Source: Aquitalea magnusonii (GTDB taxonomy: Bacteria; Pseudomonadota; Gammaproteobacteria; Burkholderiales; Chromobacteriaceae). Taken from it: DNA of 41,971 nt. Numbering within the stretch: position 1 is the first letter of the stretch; every line of letters begins with the position of its first letter. The notes under the pieces are model-generated. The model searched no databases. It was given only the letters and a program-made list of their open reading frames with translations, and was not told where the DNA came from. This document shows positions 33,520 to 41,748 of the stretch, piece by piece. The position numbers and the translations under genes were made by a program. Where the stretch lies: contig NZ_QJKC01000026.1 of assembly GCF_003202035.1 (NCBI RefSeq), positions 1-41,971 of the forward strand, read 5' to 3'.

Positions 33520-35043
33520 ATGGAAAATAATCGAGAGGGCGAAGGACTACGGCGCAGCCTGCAGGCGCGCCACCTGTCCATGATCGCCATTGGCGGCTCC
33601 ATCGGCACCGGCCTGTTTCTGGCCTCCGGGGCCACGGTAGCCACTTCCGGCCCCGGTGGTGCCTTGCTGTCGTATGCCCTGATCGGGCTGATGGTGTACT
33701 TCCTGATGACCAGCCTGGGCGAGATGGCGGCCTTCATGCCGGTGTCCGGTTCTTTCCAGGTGTATGGCTCGCGCTTCGTTGACCATTCCTTTGGTTTCGC
33801 CCAGGGCTGGAACTACTGGTATAACTGGGCGGTGACCATTGCCGTGGAACTGGCCGCCGCATCCATCGTGATGCATTACTGGTTTCCCCACGTACCCGGC
33901 GTGGTGTGGAGCGCGCTGTTCCTGGCCATCATCTTTGCCCTCAACTACTTCTCGGTAAAGGGCTTTGGCGAGGCGGAATTCTGGTGCTCCATGCTCAAGG
34001 TGATCACCATCATCGCCTTCATCATCATCGGCTTCATGATGATCTGGGGCATCATGTTCCATCCGGACAACAGCCGTTATGCACCGGGGCTGAAGGTATT
34101 CATGCATGGCGACGGCCCCTTTGTCGGCGGCATGGCAGCCTTTGTCAGCGTGTCGATGATTGTCGGTTTTTCCTTCCAGGGCACCGAGCTGATCGGCGTG
34201 GCCGCTGGCGAGTCCAGTCATCCGGCCAAGACCATTCCGCGCGCGGTGAAGCAGATTTTCTGGCGCATCCTGATGTTCTACATGCTGTCCATCCTGATCA
34301 TCGGCTGCATCCTGCCGTATAACGACCCGATGCTGCTGAAGAACGATGTGCAGGACGTGGGGGCCAGCCCCTTCACCCTGGTGTTCAGTCGCGCCGGTCT
34401 GGCCTTGTCGGCCAGCCTGATGAATGCCGTCATTCTGTCCGCCATTCTGTCGGCCGGCAATTCCGGCATGTATGCCTCCACCCGCATGCTGTATGCGATG
34501 GCGAAGAACAAGATGGCACCGGCCTGGTTCGGCCAGCTGTCGGGCAGCGGCGTGCCGCGCAATGCGCTGTATGCCACCACGGTGATTGCCGGCCTGTGTT
34601 TCCTGACCTCGCTGTTTGAAAGCAATGCCGTCTACCTGTGGCTGCTGAATTCTTCCGGCATGACCGGTTTCATCGCCTGGCTGGGCATTGCCATCTGCCA
34701 TTACCGCTTCCGCCGTGCCTATGTAAAACAAGGCTATGATCTGGCTGACCTGCCCTACAAGGCGCGCTGGTTCCCGCTGGGGCCGCTGTTTGCCTTTGCC
34801 TTGTGCATGCTGATCATGCTGGGGCAGAACTATGCTGCCTTCACCAGTGCCAAGGTGGACTGGAACGGTATTGTCGCCACCTATATCGGCATTCCGCTGT
34901 TCCTGCTGCTGTGGCTGGGCTACAAATGGAAGCACGGCAGCAAGCTGATTGCGCTGGACAAGATCGCACTGGCCGAGGCGCACGCCCAGCTCAAGCGCGA
35001 CGAGCGGGCTGATGGCCGGCTGGCGCAGCAAACCACCGGCTGA
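33520..35043 (+). CDS. lysP: lysine-specific permease
   Basis: A 507-residue inner-membrane APC transporter with about 12 helices. It closely follows E. coli LysP in many blocks, for example G-L-R-R-x-L-x-A-R-H-L, I-G-G-S-I-G-T-G-L-F, F-S-F-Q-G-T-E-L-I-G-V-A-A-G-E-S and L-S-A-G-N-S-G-M-Y-A-S-T-R-M-L-Y. It imports lysine with protons, and in E. coli it also acts as a lysine sensor for CadC. AGGA 7 bases before this ATG decides the start. It is monocistronic with a GC-rich hairpin after the stop. Confidence 0.95.
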   Translation: MENNREGEGLRRSLQARHLSMIAIGGSIGTGLFLASGATVATSGPGGALLSYALIGLMVYFLMTSLGEMAAFMPVSGSFQVYGSRFVDHSFGFAQGWNYWYNWAVTIAVELAAASIVMHYWFPHVPGVVWSALFLAIIFALNYFSVKGFGEAEFWCSMLKVITIIAFIIIGFMMIWGIMFHPDNSRYAPGLKVFMHGDGPFVGGMAAFVSVSMIVGFSFQGTELIGVAAGESSHPAKTIPRAVKQIFWRILMFYMLSILIIGCILPYNDPMLLKNDVQDVGASPFTLVFSRAGLALSASLMNAVILSAILSAGNSGMYASTRMLYAMAKNKMAPAWFGQLSGSGVPRNALYATTVIAGLCFLTSLFESNAVYLWLLNSSGMTGFIAWLGIAICHYRFRRAYVKQGYDLADLPYKARWFPLGPLFAFALCMLIMLGQNYAAFTSAKVDWNGIVATYIGIPLFLLLWLGYKWKHGSKLIALDKIALAEAHAQLKRDERADGRLAQQTTG

Positions 35044-35064
35044 TCACTGACCTTGCCAGCCCTG

Positions 35065-35091
35065 CAACGGCCCGGCCTGACCGGGCCGTTG
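35065..35091 (+). terminator. hairpin terminator after lysP
   Basis: An 11-bp stem CAACGGCCCGG/CCGGGCCGTTG with a 5-nt loop. The T-tract is weak, so efficiency is uncertain. Confidence 0.65.
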
Positions 35092-35217
35092 TCGTGTGTG
35101 CCGCCGGGGCTGTCAGGCAATGCTGTGCCTGCCGCGCCGGCACGCTACAATCGGCGCAGCGCCGCCACAGGCAGACCCCGTCACCGCACTGAGGGTGCAT
35201 ACCCGGAGAACAATAAT

Positions 35218-35922
35218 ATGGCCTTGATGTCACTTTTTTTCAGCAAGTATCTGTTTGTGCTGGCAGCCCTGCTGCCCATCATCAATCCCCCCGGACTGGT
35301 GCCCATCTTCATTTCCATGACGGCGCGCAACAGCAAGCAGCAGCGCGCTTTCCTGGCGCGGCGCATTGCCATGTACTGCTTTCTGCTATTGCTGGGCAGC
35401 ATGTATGTGGGCAGTTTCGTGCTGGAATTTTTCGGCGTGTCGCTGCCTGTGGTGCAGTTGTCCGGCGGCCTGCTGATTTCGCTGGCGGCCTGGCGCATGC
35501 TGAACGACAACCCGGCCGAGAGTACCCAGCCTTCCAGCGAACCGGTACGGCAGGAAAACCGCGACGAGCTCAAGCAGCGGGCTTTTTATCCGCTGACCTT
35601 TCCCTTGACGGTGGGGCCGGGGTCGATTTCGGTGTCGATCACCGTGGGCGCATCGCTGACCGTGACCGGCAAACCGATGATCAAGTACATGCTGGTGCCG
35701 ATGGCCAGCCTGGCCGCCGTGTTGTCGCTGTCGGTGCTGGTGTATATGTGCTACCGCCATGCCGACAAGCTGCTGGGCTATCTGGGGCAGACCGGCTCGG
35801 TGGTGTTTCTGCGGCTGTCGGCCTTCATCCTGATGTGTCTGGGTGTGCAGATCATGTGGGAAGGGGTGGAGCAGCTGTTTGTCGAGCTGATCCAGAACAA
35901 CGCCGACCTACTGCATCGCTAG
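35218..35922 (+). CDS. MarC/UPF0056 family membrane protein
   Basis: A 234-residue inner-membrane protein with about six helices. The L-L-P-I-I-N-P-P-G-L-V-P-I-F segment near residue 18 and P-L-T-F-P-L-T-V-G-P-G-S-I-S are signatures of the MarC family. The role is unknown; the early link to multiple antibiotic resistance was not upheld. GGAGAA lies about 8 bases before the ATG. Its last 15 bases overlap the convergent acpH gene. Confidence 0.92.
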   Translation: MALMSLFFSKYLFVLAALLPIINPPGLVPIFISMTARNSKQQRAFLARRIAMYCFLLLLGSMYVGSFVLEFFGVSLPVVQLSGGLLISLAAWRMLNDNPAESTQPSSEPVRQENRDELKQRAFYPLTFPLTVGPGSISVSITVGASLTVTGKPMIKYMLVPMASLAAVLSLSVLVYMCYRHADKLLGYLGQTGSVVFLRLSAFILMCLGVQIMWEGVEQLFVELIQNNADLLHR

Positions 35923-36501
35923 GCCAATGCGTTGTGCCACGGCTTGCTGCAGTTGCGGATAGAAGGCAAGAAAATCCGCTTCCAGTGCGGTGTACTGCTG
36001 CAGCAGGTCGTCAATGCCGGTGGCAACCGGATTGTCACGCCGGATGCGGTGGCGGGAAAAGCCGCGCAGCACGGCGGCGATACCTTCGGTTTCTGCATAA
36101 GACCCTAGCCAGTCCTCGGCCTGCATGCGTGGCAGCATGTCCAGCAGGCGCGGTGGCAACCACTGGCGGTGTTGCTGCAATTCGGCGTAGCTGCGGCGGG
36201 TGAAGGCAGCCAGCGGCAGGCTGGCGAAGGTGTCCCAGTGCCGCGCCAGGAAATGGTCGTAAAAAATATCCACCAGAATGCCGGCATAACGCCGCCGTTC
36301 TGCGGCAATGCGTGTCTTGCTTTGCAATACCAGCGGATGACTGTCGGTATAGCTGTCGATCTGCCGGTGTAGCGCCATGCCTTGCTGCAGGCTTGGCGGC
36401 AGGTGGCCGGCATGGGCCGGCTTGATGAAGTCCCCCAGCAGATTGCCGACACGGGCGCTGGCATCGTCCGGGGCCAGCTGCAGGTGGGCCAGGTAATTCA
36501 T
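35908..36501 (-). CDS. acpH: acyl carrier protein phosphodiesterase
   Basis: A 197-residue HD-type hydrolase with the family start M-N-Y-L-A-H-L, G-N-L-L-G-D-F, the H-R-x-I-D-S-Y-T-D-S-H motif and I-L-V-D-I-F-Y-D-H-F-L-A. AcpH removes the 4'-phosphopantetheine group from holo-ACP using a metal ion. The start overlaps the hutD stop by 4 bases (ATGA), so the two genes are translated from one message. Confidence 0.94.
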   Translation of the reverse strand: MNYLAHLQLAPDDASARVGNLLGDFIKPAHAGHLPPSLQQGMALHRQIDSYTDSHPLVLQSKTRIAAERRRYAGILVDIFYDHFLARHWDTFASLPLAAFTRRSYAELQQHRQWLPPRLLDMLPRMQAEDWLGSYAETEGIAAVLRGFSRHRIRRDNPVATGIDDLLQQYTALEADFLAFYPQLQQAVAQRIGLAMQ

Positions 36502-37088
36502 CCGGCCGACAGCCGGTTCAGCCTCACCACGATCACCCGCACCGCCGCACTGCTGCGCAGGGTCAGGCCAATGGCCAATTGTTGCAGCAGCGCATCCTGT
36601 GCTTGCAGGCGACAGCAGCGTCCATCTTCGCGGCTGATTTCCAGCTCCGCTCCCGCCGCCAGCAGTACCAGCAGGACTTCATCGTCGCTTTGCAGCTGGC
36701 GCTCGCCGTTCAGGGTGAAGTCTTCCACTTGTTGCAGATAGCGGCCACGCCGGGTCATGACATTGAAATCGGTGACCGGGCCTTCGCTCAGCCGGCTGCT
36801 GATGCTTTCCTCGCCGGCAAAGGCCAGCGGCAGGCTGAAGGCATCCAGCCGCACTTCGCTGCCGTCTTCGCGTTGCAACAGCAAGGCCGCGCCCTGCAGC
36901 AGCAAAAGCTGACGGTCGATGCCGGGGAAGCGGGAGAAGTCGCCGTCACTGGCCACGCTGGCGATGCTGATGCGGTAATCGAAGTTGTCCAGCGTGGCGT
37001 CCGGCGGTGAAATCAGTACCTGGCGGGTAATGCCGCCGCCGTTTTTCCAGGGGGTGGCCGGGTAGTGGCGGGCGTGCAGAATCTGCAT
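36498..37088 (-). CDS. HutD/Ves family cupin protein
   Basis: A 196-residue protein of the HutD family: T-P-W-K-N-G-G-G-I-T-R near the N-terminus, F-D-Y-R-I-S-I-A, F-S-R-F-P-G-I-D-R and D-F-N-V-M-T-R-R-G are all characteristic. The fold is a double cupin. HutD members occur near histidine-utilisation genes in pseudomonads and their function is not settled; Ves of E. coli is cold-induced. No hut gene is visible here. It is the first gene of a two-gene operon with acpH. Confidence 0.9.
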   Translation of the reverse strand: MQILHARHYPATPWKNGGGITRQVLISPPDATLDNFDYRISIASVASDGDFSRFPGIDRQLLLLQGAALLLQREDGSEVRLDAFSLPLAFAGEESISSRLSEGPVTDFNVMTRRGRYLQQVEDFTLNGERQLQSDDEVLLVLLAAGAELEISREDGRCCRLQAQDALLQQLAIGLTLRSSAAVRVIVVRLNRLSAG

Positions 37089-37188
37089 GGCAAGCTCGGG
37101 CTATGGAAAAAAACCGATTATCCTCCGATGCCCGGTGTAGTGCATCTTCACTTTGGCTCGGCGCCGCCAAGTCCTTGTTATGGTGCGG

Positions 37189-37212
37189 ATTTGTAGTGCC
37201 GGTACTACAAAT
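37189..37212. promoter_or_regulatory. candidate operator upstream of yiaY
   Basis: ATTTGTAGT-N6-ACTACAAAT is a perfect 9-bp inverted repeat centred about 97 bp before the yiaY start, between divergent genes. No T-run follows, so it looks like a regulator site rather than a terminator. Confidence 0.55.
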
Positions 37213-37297
37213 TGGGGCGCTTGATCTGCCGCAATATGCCATTCCGCTGTCGTGCCAAGATGAAGACATAGCTTGAACCCACCACGAGGAGATCATC

Positions 37298-38428
37298 ATG
37301 GCCATCAGTGCATTCTTCATTCCTTCCGTCAATCTGATGGGAGCCGGCTGTCTGCAGCAGGCCGTCGACAGCATGCAGGCGCAGGGTTTCAAACGCGCGC
37401 TGATCGTGACCGACGCCGGTCTGGTCAAAACCGGTCTGGCGCAGAAGGTCAGCACGCTGCTGGCAAACGCGGATATCCAGTCCGTGGTATTTGACGGCGT
37501 GCATCCCAATCCCACCTGCGCCAATGTCAATGCCGGCCTCGCCTTGCTGCAGGAAAAACAGTGTGATGTGGTGATTTCGCTGGGGGGTGGCTCGCCACAC
37601 GATTGCGCCAAGGGTATTGCGCTGGTGGCGGTGAATGGCGGCAAGATCCAGGACTACGAGGGCGTGGACAAGTCGGCCAAGCCGCAGCTGCCGCTGGTGG
37701 CCATCAATACCACGGCCGGCACCGCCAGTGAAATGACGCGTTTTTGCATCATCACCGACGAGGCGCGCCACATCAAGATGGCCATCGTCGACAAGCACAC
37801 CACGCCCATCCTGTCGGTGAACGACCCGGAAACCATGGCCGGCATGCCGCCGTCGCTGACCGCCGCCACCGGCATGGATGCGCTCACCCATGCCATCGAG
37901 GCTTATGTGTCGACCATTGCCACGCCGATTACCGATGCCTGCGCGCTCAAGGCCATCAGCCTGATCGTGGCCTACCTGCCGCGCGCCGTGGAAAACGGCC
38001 AGGACATGGAAGCCCGCGAGCAGATGGCCTATGCCCAGTTCCTGGCCGGCATGGCTTTCAACAATGCTTCGCTGGGTTATGTACACGCCATGGCGCACCA
38101 GCTGGGTGGCTTCTACGACCTGCCGCACGGCGTGTGCAATGCGGTGCTGCTGCCGCATGTACAGGTATTCAACAGCAAGGTGGCTGCTGCGCGGCTGGCT
38201 GATGTCGGGGTGGCATTGGGGGTGAAAGCCAGTGCGGAAGAGGCCATTCAGGCTATCCGCACCCTGGCGGCCACGGTGGGTATTCCGGCCGGCCTGACCC
38301 AGCTGGGCGTGAAAGAGCAAGATATCCCGGTACTGGCCACCAATGCCCTGAAAGACGCATGTGGCTTTACCAATCCGCTGCAGGCCAGTCACGAAGAGAT
38401 CTGCGCCATTTACCGCGCAGCCATGTAA
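37298..38428 (+). CDS. yiaY: iron-containing alcohol dehydrogenase
   Basis: A 376-residue group III dehydrogenase very close to E. coli YiaY: F-F-I-P-S-V-N at the start, the NAD-binding [23 protein letters not shown], and metal-ligand regions [10 protein letters not shown] and [16 protein letters not shown]. It likely oxidises short-chain alcohols with NAD and Fe2+. GAGGAG precedes the ATG. It is monocistronic and divergent from hutD. Confidence 0.95.
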   Translation: MAISAFFIPSVNLMGAGCLQQAVDSMQAQGFKRALIVTDAGLVKTGLAQKVSTLLANADIQSVVFDGVHPNPTCANVNAGLALLQEKQCDVVISLGGGSPHDCAKGIALVAVNGGKIQDYEGVDKSAKPQLPLVAINTTAGTASEMTRFCIITDEARHIKMAIVDKHTTPILSVNDPETMAGMPPSLTAATGMDALTHAIEAYVSTIATPITDACALKAISLIVAYLPRAVENGQDMEAREQMAYAQFLAGMAFNNASLGYVHAMAHQLGGFYDLPHGVCNAVLLPHVQVFNSKVAAARLADVGVALGVKASAEEAIQAIRTLAATVGIPAGLTQLGVKEQDIPVLATNALKDACGFTNPLQASHEEICAIYRAAM

Positions 38429-38451
38429 GCAGGGGGTAGTCTGCTGTAGTG

Positions 38452-38478
38452 AACAGGGCCGGCCATGCCGGCCCTGTT
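38452..38478. terminator. hairpin terminator after yiaY
   Basis: A perfect 12-bp stem AACAGGGCCGGC/GCCGGCCCTGTT with a 3-nt loop between yiaY and the convergent LysR gene. The T-tract is short. Confidence 0.65.
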
Positions 38479-38485
38479 GCATGCA

Positions 38486-39409
38486 TCATGGCGCGGGATG
38501 ATGGCCAAAACCGGCCGCCTGGGCCGCGCTGCGAATGGCATCCAGCACCAGTCTGGCCTTGCGCGGGATGCGCCGGCTGGCAAATACCGCGTGCATCTGC
38601 GCATCTTCGCCGCGGCTGGAGACGATGCGATAGTCCGGGCACAAGCGCAGCAGCTGGCCGCTGGCCACCAGTGGTTCGGCCAGCCAGTCGCCCATGCGGG
38701 CCACGCCCCATCCTGCCAGCGCTGCCTGCAGTACCGCATTGCCGGAGCTCACCCGGTGGCTGGCATTCAGGTTGAGGCTGACCTGATGGCTGTCCGAGAC
38801 AAAATTCCAGGCTTTCAGTATGCGTGGCGCAGCATGAATCAGGATGGCGTGTTCGCTGAGTTGTTCCGGCTGGGTGGGCAGGCCGCGGCGTGCGACGTAG
38901 TCCGGGCTGGCGTACAGGCGGCGTTGATACGGCCACAGCGGAAAGCCGATCAGCTCGCTGGACGTGGGGTAGGCGCCGCGAATGCTGAAATCCAGCTTTT
39001 CGCGGATAGGCTCGAGAATGGTGTCGCTATACAGAATGTCAAAGCGCAGCTGCGGATTGTGCTCGGCCAGCCCTTGCAGGACGGCGGGCAGAAAATGGCT
39101 GGCCATCACCTCGGGTGCGGAAAAGCGCAGCCAGCCGCGCGGTGTGCTGCCCAGTGCGGCCAGGTCGTCTTCCACTTCCTCCTGCAATTGCAGAATGTGC
39201 CGGGCCGTATCGTAATAGGCTTCGCCAGCCATGGTCAGGCTGACCTGCTTTTGCGAGCGGGCCAGCAGGCTGCTGCCCAGGCTTTCCTCCAGTGCCTGCA
39301 CCGCGCGGGTGGCGGTGCTGGGCGAGGTGCCCAGCTGGCGTGCCGCCGAGACAAAGCTCTTGCGTTCCACCACGGCGCAGAATACCTGCAGCTCCCATAA
39401 CAGCTTCAT
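38486..39409 (-). CDS. LysR-family transcriptional regulator
   Basis: A 307-residue protein with an N-terminal winged helix (L-Q-V-F-C-A-V-V-E-R-K-S-F-V-S-A-A-R-Q-L-G-T-S-P-S-T-A-T-R-A-V-type helix-turn-helix) and a C-terminal periplasmic-binding-like effector domain. It belongs to the CrgA/DmlR-like group by pattern (F-S-I-R-G-A-Y-P-T, A-A-P-R-I). The ATG at 39409 starts the conserved domain. It is divergent from a TauE/SafE-type transporter with two overlapping palindromes in the gap, so that transporter is the likely target. The effector is unknown. Confidence 0.92.
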   Translation of the reverse strand: MKLLWELQVFCAVVERKSFVSAARQLGTSPSTATRAVQALEESLGSSLLARSQKQVSLTMAGEAYYDTARHILQLQEEVEDDLAALGSTPRGWLRFSAPEVMASHFLPAVLQGLAEHNPQLRFDILYSDTILEPIREKLDFSIRGAYPTSSELIGFPLWPYQRRLYASPDYVARRGLPTQPEQLSEHAILIHAAPRILKAWNFVSDSHQVSLNLNASHRVSSGNAVLQAALAGWGVARMGDWLAEPLVASGQLLRLCPDYRIVSSRGEDAQMHAVFASRRIPRKARLVLDAIRSAAQAAGFGHHPAP

Positions 39410-39423
39410 TGGATTGGCCTTGA

Positions 39424-39450
39424 TTGCAGAAACTGCAATACGGTATTGCA
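39424..39450. promoter_or_regulatory. overlapping palindromes, candidate LysR site
   Basis: TTGCAG-AAA-CTGCAA (39424-39438) and TGCAATAC-G-GTATTGCA (39434-39450) are both perfect and overlap by 5 bases. They lie between the LysR and transporter starts. The second contains a T-N11-A core as in LysR boxes. Confidence 0.6.
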
Positions 39451-39501
39451 AGCATGCAGCCAGGGCAAGCCCTACAATGGCGGCATTATCAGGAGGCAGT
39501 C

Positions 39502-40278
39502 ATGTTGTTGACCTTGGGATTTCTGTGTTTCTTTTCTTTCATGGCCGGTTTGATCGATGCGGCCGTCGGCGGCGGCGGGCTGATCCAGACCCCGGCGCTG
39601 TTCAATTTCCTGCCGCAGTACTCGGCAGCCACGCTGTTTGGCACCAACAAGATGTCCTCGGCCGTGGGCACCTTATCGGCCACCCGCTCTTATCTGCAGC
39701 GCGTGCGCCTGCCGTGGAAACTGGTGATTCCGGCGGCCATCACCGCCTTTATCATGTCCTTTGCCGGCGCGGCCACGGTGAATGCCATTCCCAAATCGGT
39801 GATTCGCCCGCTGGTACTGGTGCTGCTGGTGTTGATGGCCATGTACACCTTGTGGAAGAAGGACTTTGGCAAGCTGCACAAGCCGGTGACGATAGGCCGC
39901 CGCGAAATGGCAGTCGGCATGGCCATCGGCGGGGCCATCGGCTTTTATGATGGCTTGTTCGGTCCCGGTACCGGCAGCTTCCTGATCTTCCTGTTCATCC
40001 GCTTTTTCGCCTTCGACTTCCTGCATGCCTCGGCGGCGGCCAAGGTGGTGAACCTCACCACCAATGTGGCGGCACTGGCGTTTTTCATTCCCACCGGCAA
40101 TGTGCTGTTCCAGTACGCCATTCCCATGGCCGGCTTCAATGTGCTGGGCGCGATGACCGGTTCCTGGGTAGCCATGAAAAAGGGCGCTGGCTTTGTCCGT
40201 ATCCTGTTCCTGCTGCTGACCACGGTGCTGATCGGCAAGCTGGCCTGGGACATGCTGCAACCCTGGCTGCATGGCTGA
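39502..40278 (+). CDS. TSUP (TauE/SafE) family transporter
   Basis: A 258-residue inner-membrane protein with about eight helices. The paired repeats G-L-I-D-A-A-V-G-G-G-G-L-I-Q-T-P and G-A-I-G-F-Y-D-G-L-F-G-P-G-T-G-S-F are the family signature. Members move sulfite, sulfoacetate or similar organic anions. AGGAGG 5 bases before the ATG is a near-perfect ribosome binding site. It is divergent from the LysR regulator and ends at a strong terminator. The exact substrate cannot be read from the sequence. Confidence 0.93.
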   Translation: MLLTLGFLCFFSFMAGLIDAAVGGGGLIQTPALFNFLPQYSAATLFGTNKMSSAVGTLSATRSYLQRVRLPWKLVIPAAITAFIMSFAGAATVNAIPKSVIRPLVLVLLVLMAMYTLWKKDFGKLHKPVTIGRREMAVGMAIGGAIGFYDGLFGPGTGSFLIFLFIRFFAFDFLHASAAAKVVNLTTNVAALAFFIPTGNVLFQYAIPMAGFNVLGAMTGSWVAMKKGAGFVRILFLLLTTVLIGKLAWDMLQPWLHG

Positions 40279-40298
40279 TGAGCCAGGCAACCAGCATG

Positions 40299-40332
40299 AA
40301 AAAAGACCACGCGTGACGGCGTGGTCTTTTTT
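40299..40332. terminator. bidirectional intrinsic terminator
   Basis: A perfect 14-bp stem AAAAAAGACCACGC/GCGTGGTCTTTTTT with a 6-nt loop, between the TSUP gene and the convergent glycine-zipper gene. Confidence 0.93.
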
Positions 40333-40347
40333 TGTGGGCGGGAAGGC

Positions 40348-40653
40348 TCAGTCGTGCTTGTCCCAGCCATGGTGATGGCCATGGTGGTGGCGATGATGGT
40401 GGCGTCCTTCATCACGCGCCGGTGCTGCCGGTCGGTCTTCGTGCTGATTCTTGGTGGTGATGGCCACGCCAGTGGCCCCACCTACCGCACTGCCGATGAT
40501 GGCGCCATTGCGGCCACCTACCGCATTACCGACTGCTGCGCCTGCTGCACCGCCTACTGCACCACCAAGAATCGCATCCGTTGTCGAACTGGCCTGGGCT
40601 GTGCCAGCCGCCAGGGTGATGGCAATCATCGAAATCCACTTGTTCATTTGCAT
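40348..40653 (-). CDS. exported glycine-zipper, His-rich small protein
   Basis: A 101-residue protein. A signal peptide ends near A-Q-A-S; a glycine-zipper segment follows (A-I-L-G-G-A-V-G-G-A-A-G-A-A-V-G, repeated as G-A-I-I-G-S-A-V-G-G-A-T-G-V-A), then a charged tail with about ten His in its last 18 residues (H-H-H-R-H-H-H-G-H-H-H). Glycine zippers mediate helix packing in membranes, and the His cluster could bind nickel, zinc or copper. Function unknown. A promoter-like TTGTCC-N18-TAGACT lies at 40685-40714 on the minus strand. Confidence 0.82.
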   Translation of the reverse strand: MQMNKWISMIAITLAAGTAQASSTTDAILGGAVGGAAGAAVGNAVGGRNGAIIGSAVGGATGVAITTKNQHEDRPAAPARDEGRHHHRHHHGHHHGWDKHD

Positions 40654-40934
40654 GATTTGCTGCTTTCACTGAGTAAGTGGTGGCAGTCTAGGCAGGGCAG
40701 GGCAAAACGGACAAGCCGTGAAATGTTAGCAAGTATTGAAAAGCGTTTGCCTGCTAATGATCATGGAATTGTCTGGTGCATAATTGCGGCTAATTGCTTG
40801 TTTTTAATGTGTTTTATATTCCACATTCAAATGGTGGTTTTATAACAATCTGTTACAGAGTCGGGCCGGGTAAATGCACGGACCCTGCAACAGCCATTGT
40901 CATGCAGCCAGGCGACAGCGCGTTGGCCGCGGCA

Positions 40935-41267
40935 TCACTGGCCGGAGCAACCGCAAGCACCGCCGCCACCGCCGCAGCCGCCCGCGCTGGCAGGCGCGGC
41001 TGCCGGCTGCTGGCCCAGGCTGATCTGGAATTCGATCACGATCATCTCCGGCAAGCGGTCAACATAGCGATAGCTGATCTGCTGGCCATAGCGCTGGCCA
41101 ATCTGCTCCAGCAGGGGCAGCGGATCGTGATCATTGACGAAACGCATGGTCTCGCCATCGTGCAGGCTTTCCAGCGCCGCGAAAATGGCAGCATGGCGAA
41201 AGCGTTTGGCGATGCCACGGGCATCGAACAGATAGCTGGTATTCAGCTGGGGGGACAAGATGCTCAT
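40935..41267 (-). CDS. DUF2249 protein with Cys-Gly tail
   Basis: A 110-residue soluble protein. Residues about 10-80 match DUF2249 (D-A-R-G-I-A-K-R-F-R-H, F-A-A-L-E-S-L-H-D-G-E-T-M-R-F-V-N-D-H-D-P-L-P-L), a small domain often found with hemerythrin or denitrification genes. The last 15 residues are G-G-C-G-G-G-G-G-A-C-G-C-type, giving three closely spaced Cys that could bind a metal or act in redox chemistry. GGAGAG precedes the ATG. No respiratory gene is adjacent. Confidence 0.82.
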   Translation of the reverse strand: MSILSPQLNTSYLFDARGIAKRFRHAAIFAALESLHDGETMRFVNDHDPLPLLEQIGQRYGQQISYRYVDRLPEMIVIEFQISLGQQPAAAPASAGGCGGGGGACGCSGQ

Positions 41268-41418
41268 GAAACTCTCCTGCGGCAGAATGGACAAGCCCGG
41301 ATTCTGCCGCAGCCGTGCGCGCCTCCTCCTTGAGGCAGGATAAGAAAATCCGTGGCGCAAACCCTGCAAGCAGCCGCTGCTGATTTAAGATGCAAGCATT
41401 GTCCAGAGGAGAATAGGC

Positions 41419-41742
41419 ATGCATCCTGCACGCTGCCCGCCAGCCAGCGCAGCGGTTGATCTGCTGCAGCTGCCTAATGTCGGGCCGGCCATGGCGGCAG
41501 ATTTTCACCTGCTCGGGTATCACAGCCCGCAATCGTTGCGCCAGGCCGATCCCTATATGCTTTACCAGGCCCTGTGCCAGCAAACCGGTGTCCGGCATGA
41601 CCCTTGCGTGCTGGATGTGTTTATCGCGGTCGCCCATTACCTGCAGCAGGACGAAGCCCTGCCGTGGTGGCATTTCACCGCACAGCGCAAGGCCGCGCTT
41701 GCAGCCCGGGCTGTTGGCAGCGCATGGCCGCTTGTACAATAG
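41419..41742 (+). CDS. Cdd1-type helix-hairpin-helix protein
   Basis: A 107-residue protein of the 'pathogenicity locus' Cdd1 family: L-L-Q-L-P-N-V-G-P-A-M-A-A-D-F with a helix-hairpin-helix core, D-P-Y-M-L-Y-Q-A-L-C, G-x-R-H-D-P-C-V-L-D-V-F and a final P-W-W-H-F-T. The family is thought to bind nucleic acids through the HhH motif, but its function is unknown. GAGGAG 7 bases before the ATG supports the start. It ends 6 bp before the PqiA-like gene, so the two may form an operon. Confidence 0.88.
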   Translation: MHPARCPPASAAVDLLQLPNVGPAMAADFHLLGYHSPQSLRQADPYMLYQALCQQTGVRHDPCVLDVFIAVAHYLQQDEALPWWHFTAQRKAALAARAVGSAWPLVQ

Positions 41743-41748
41743 CCCGTC

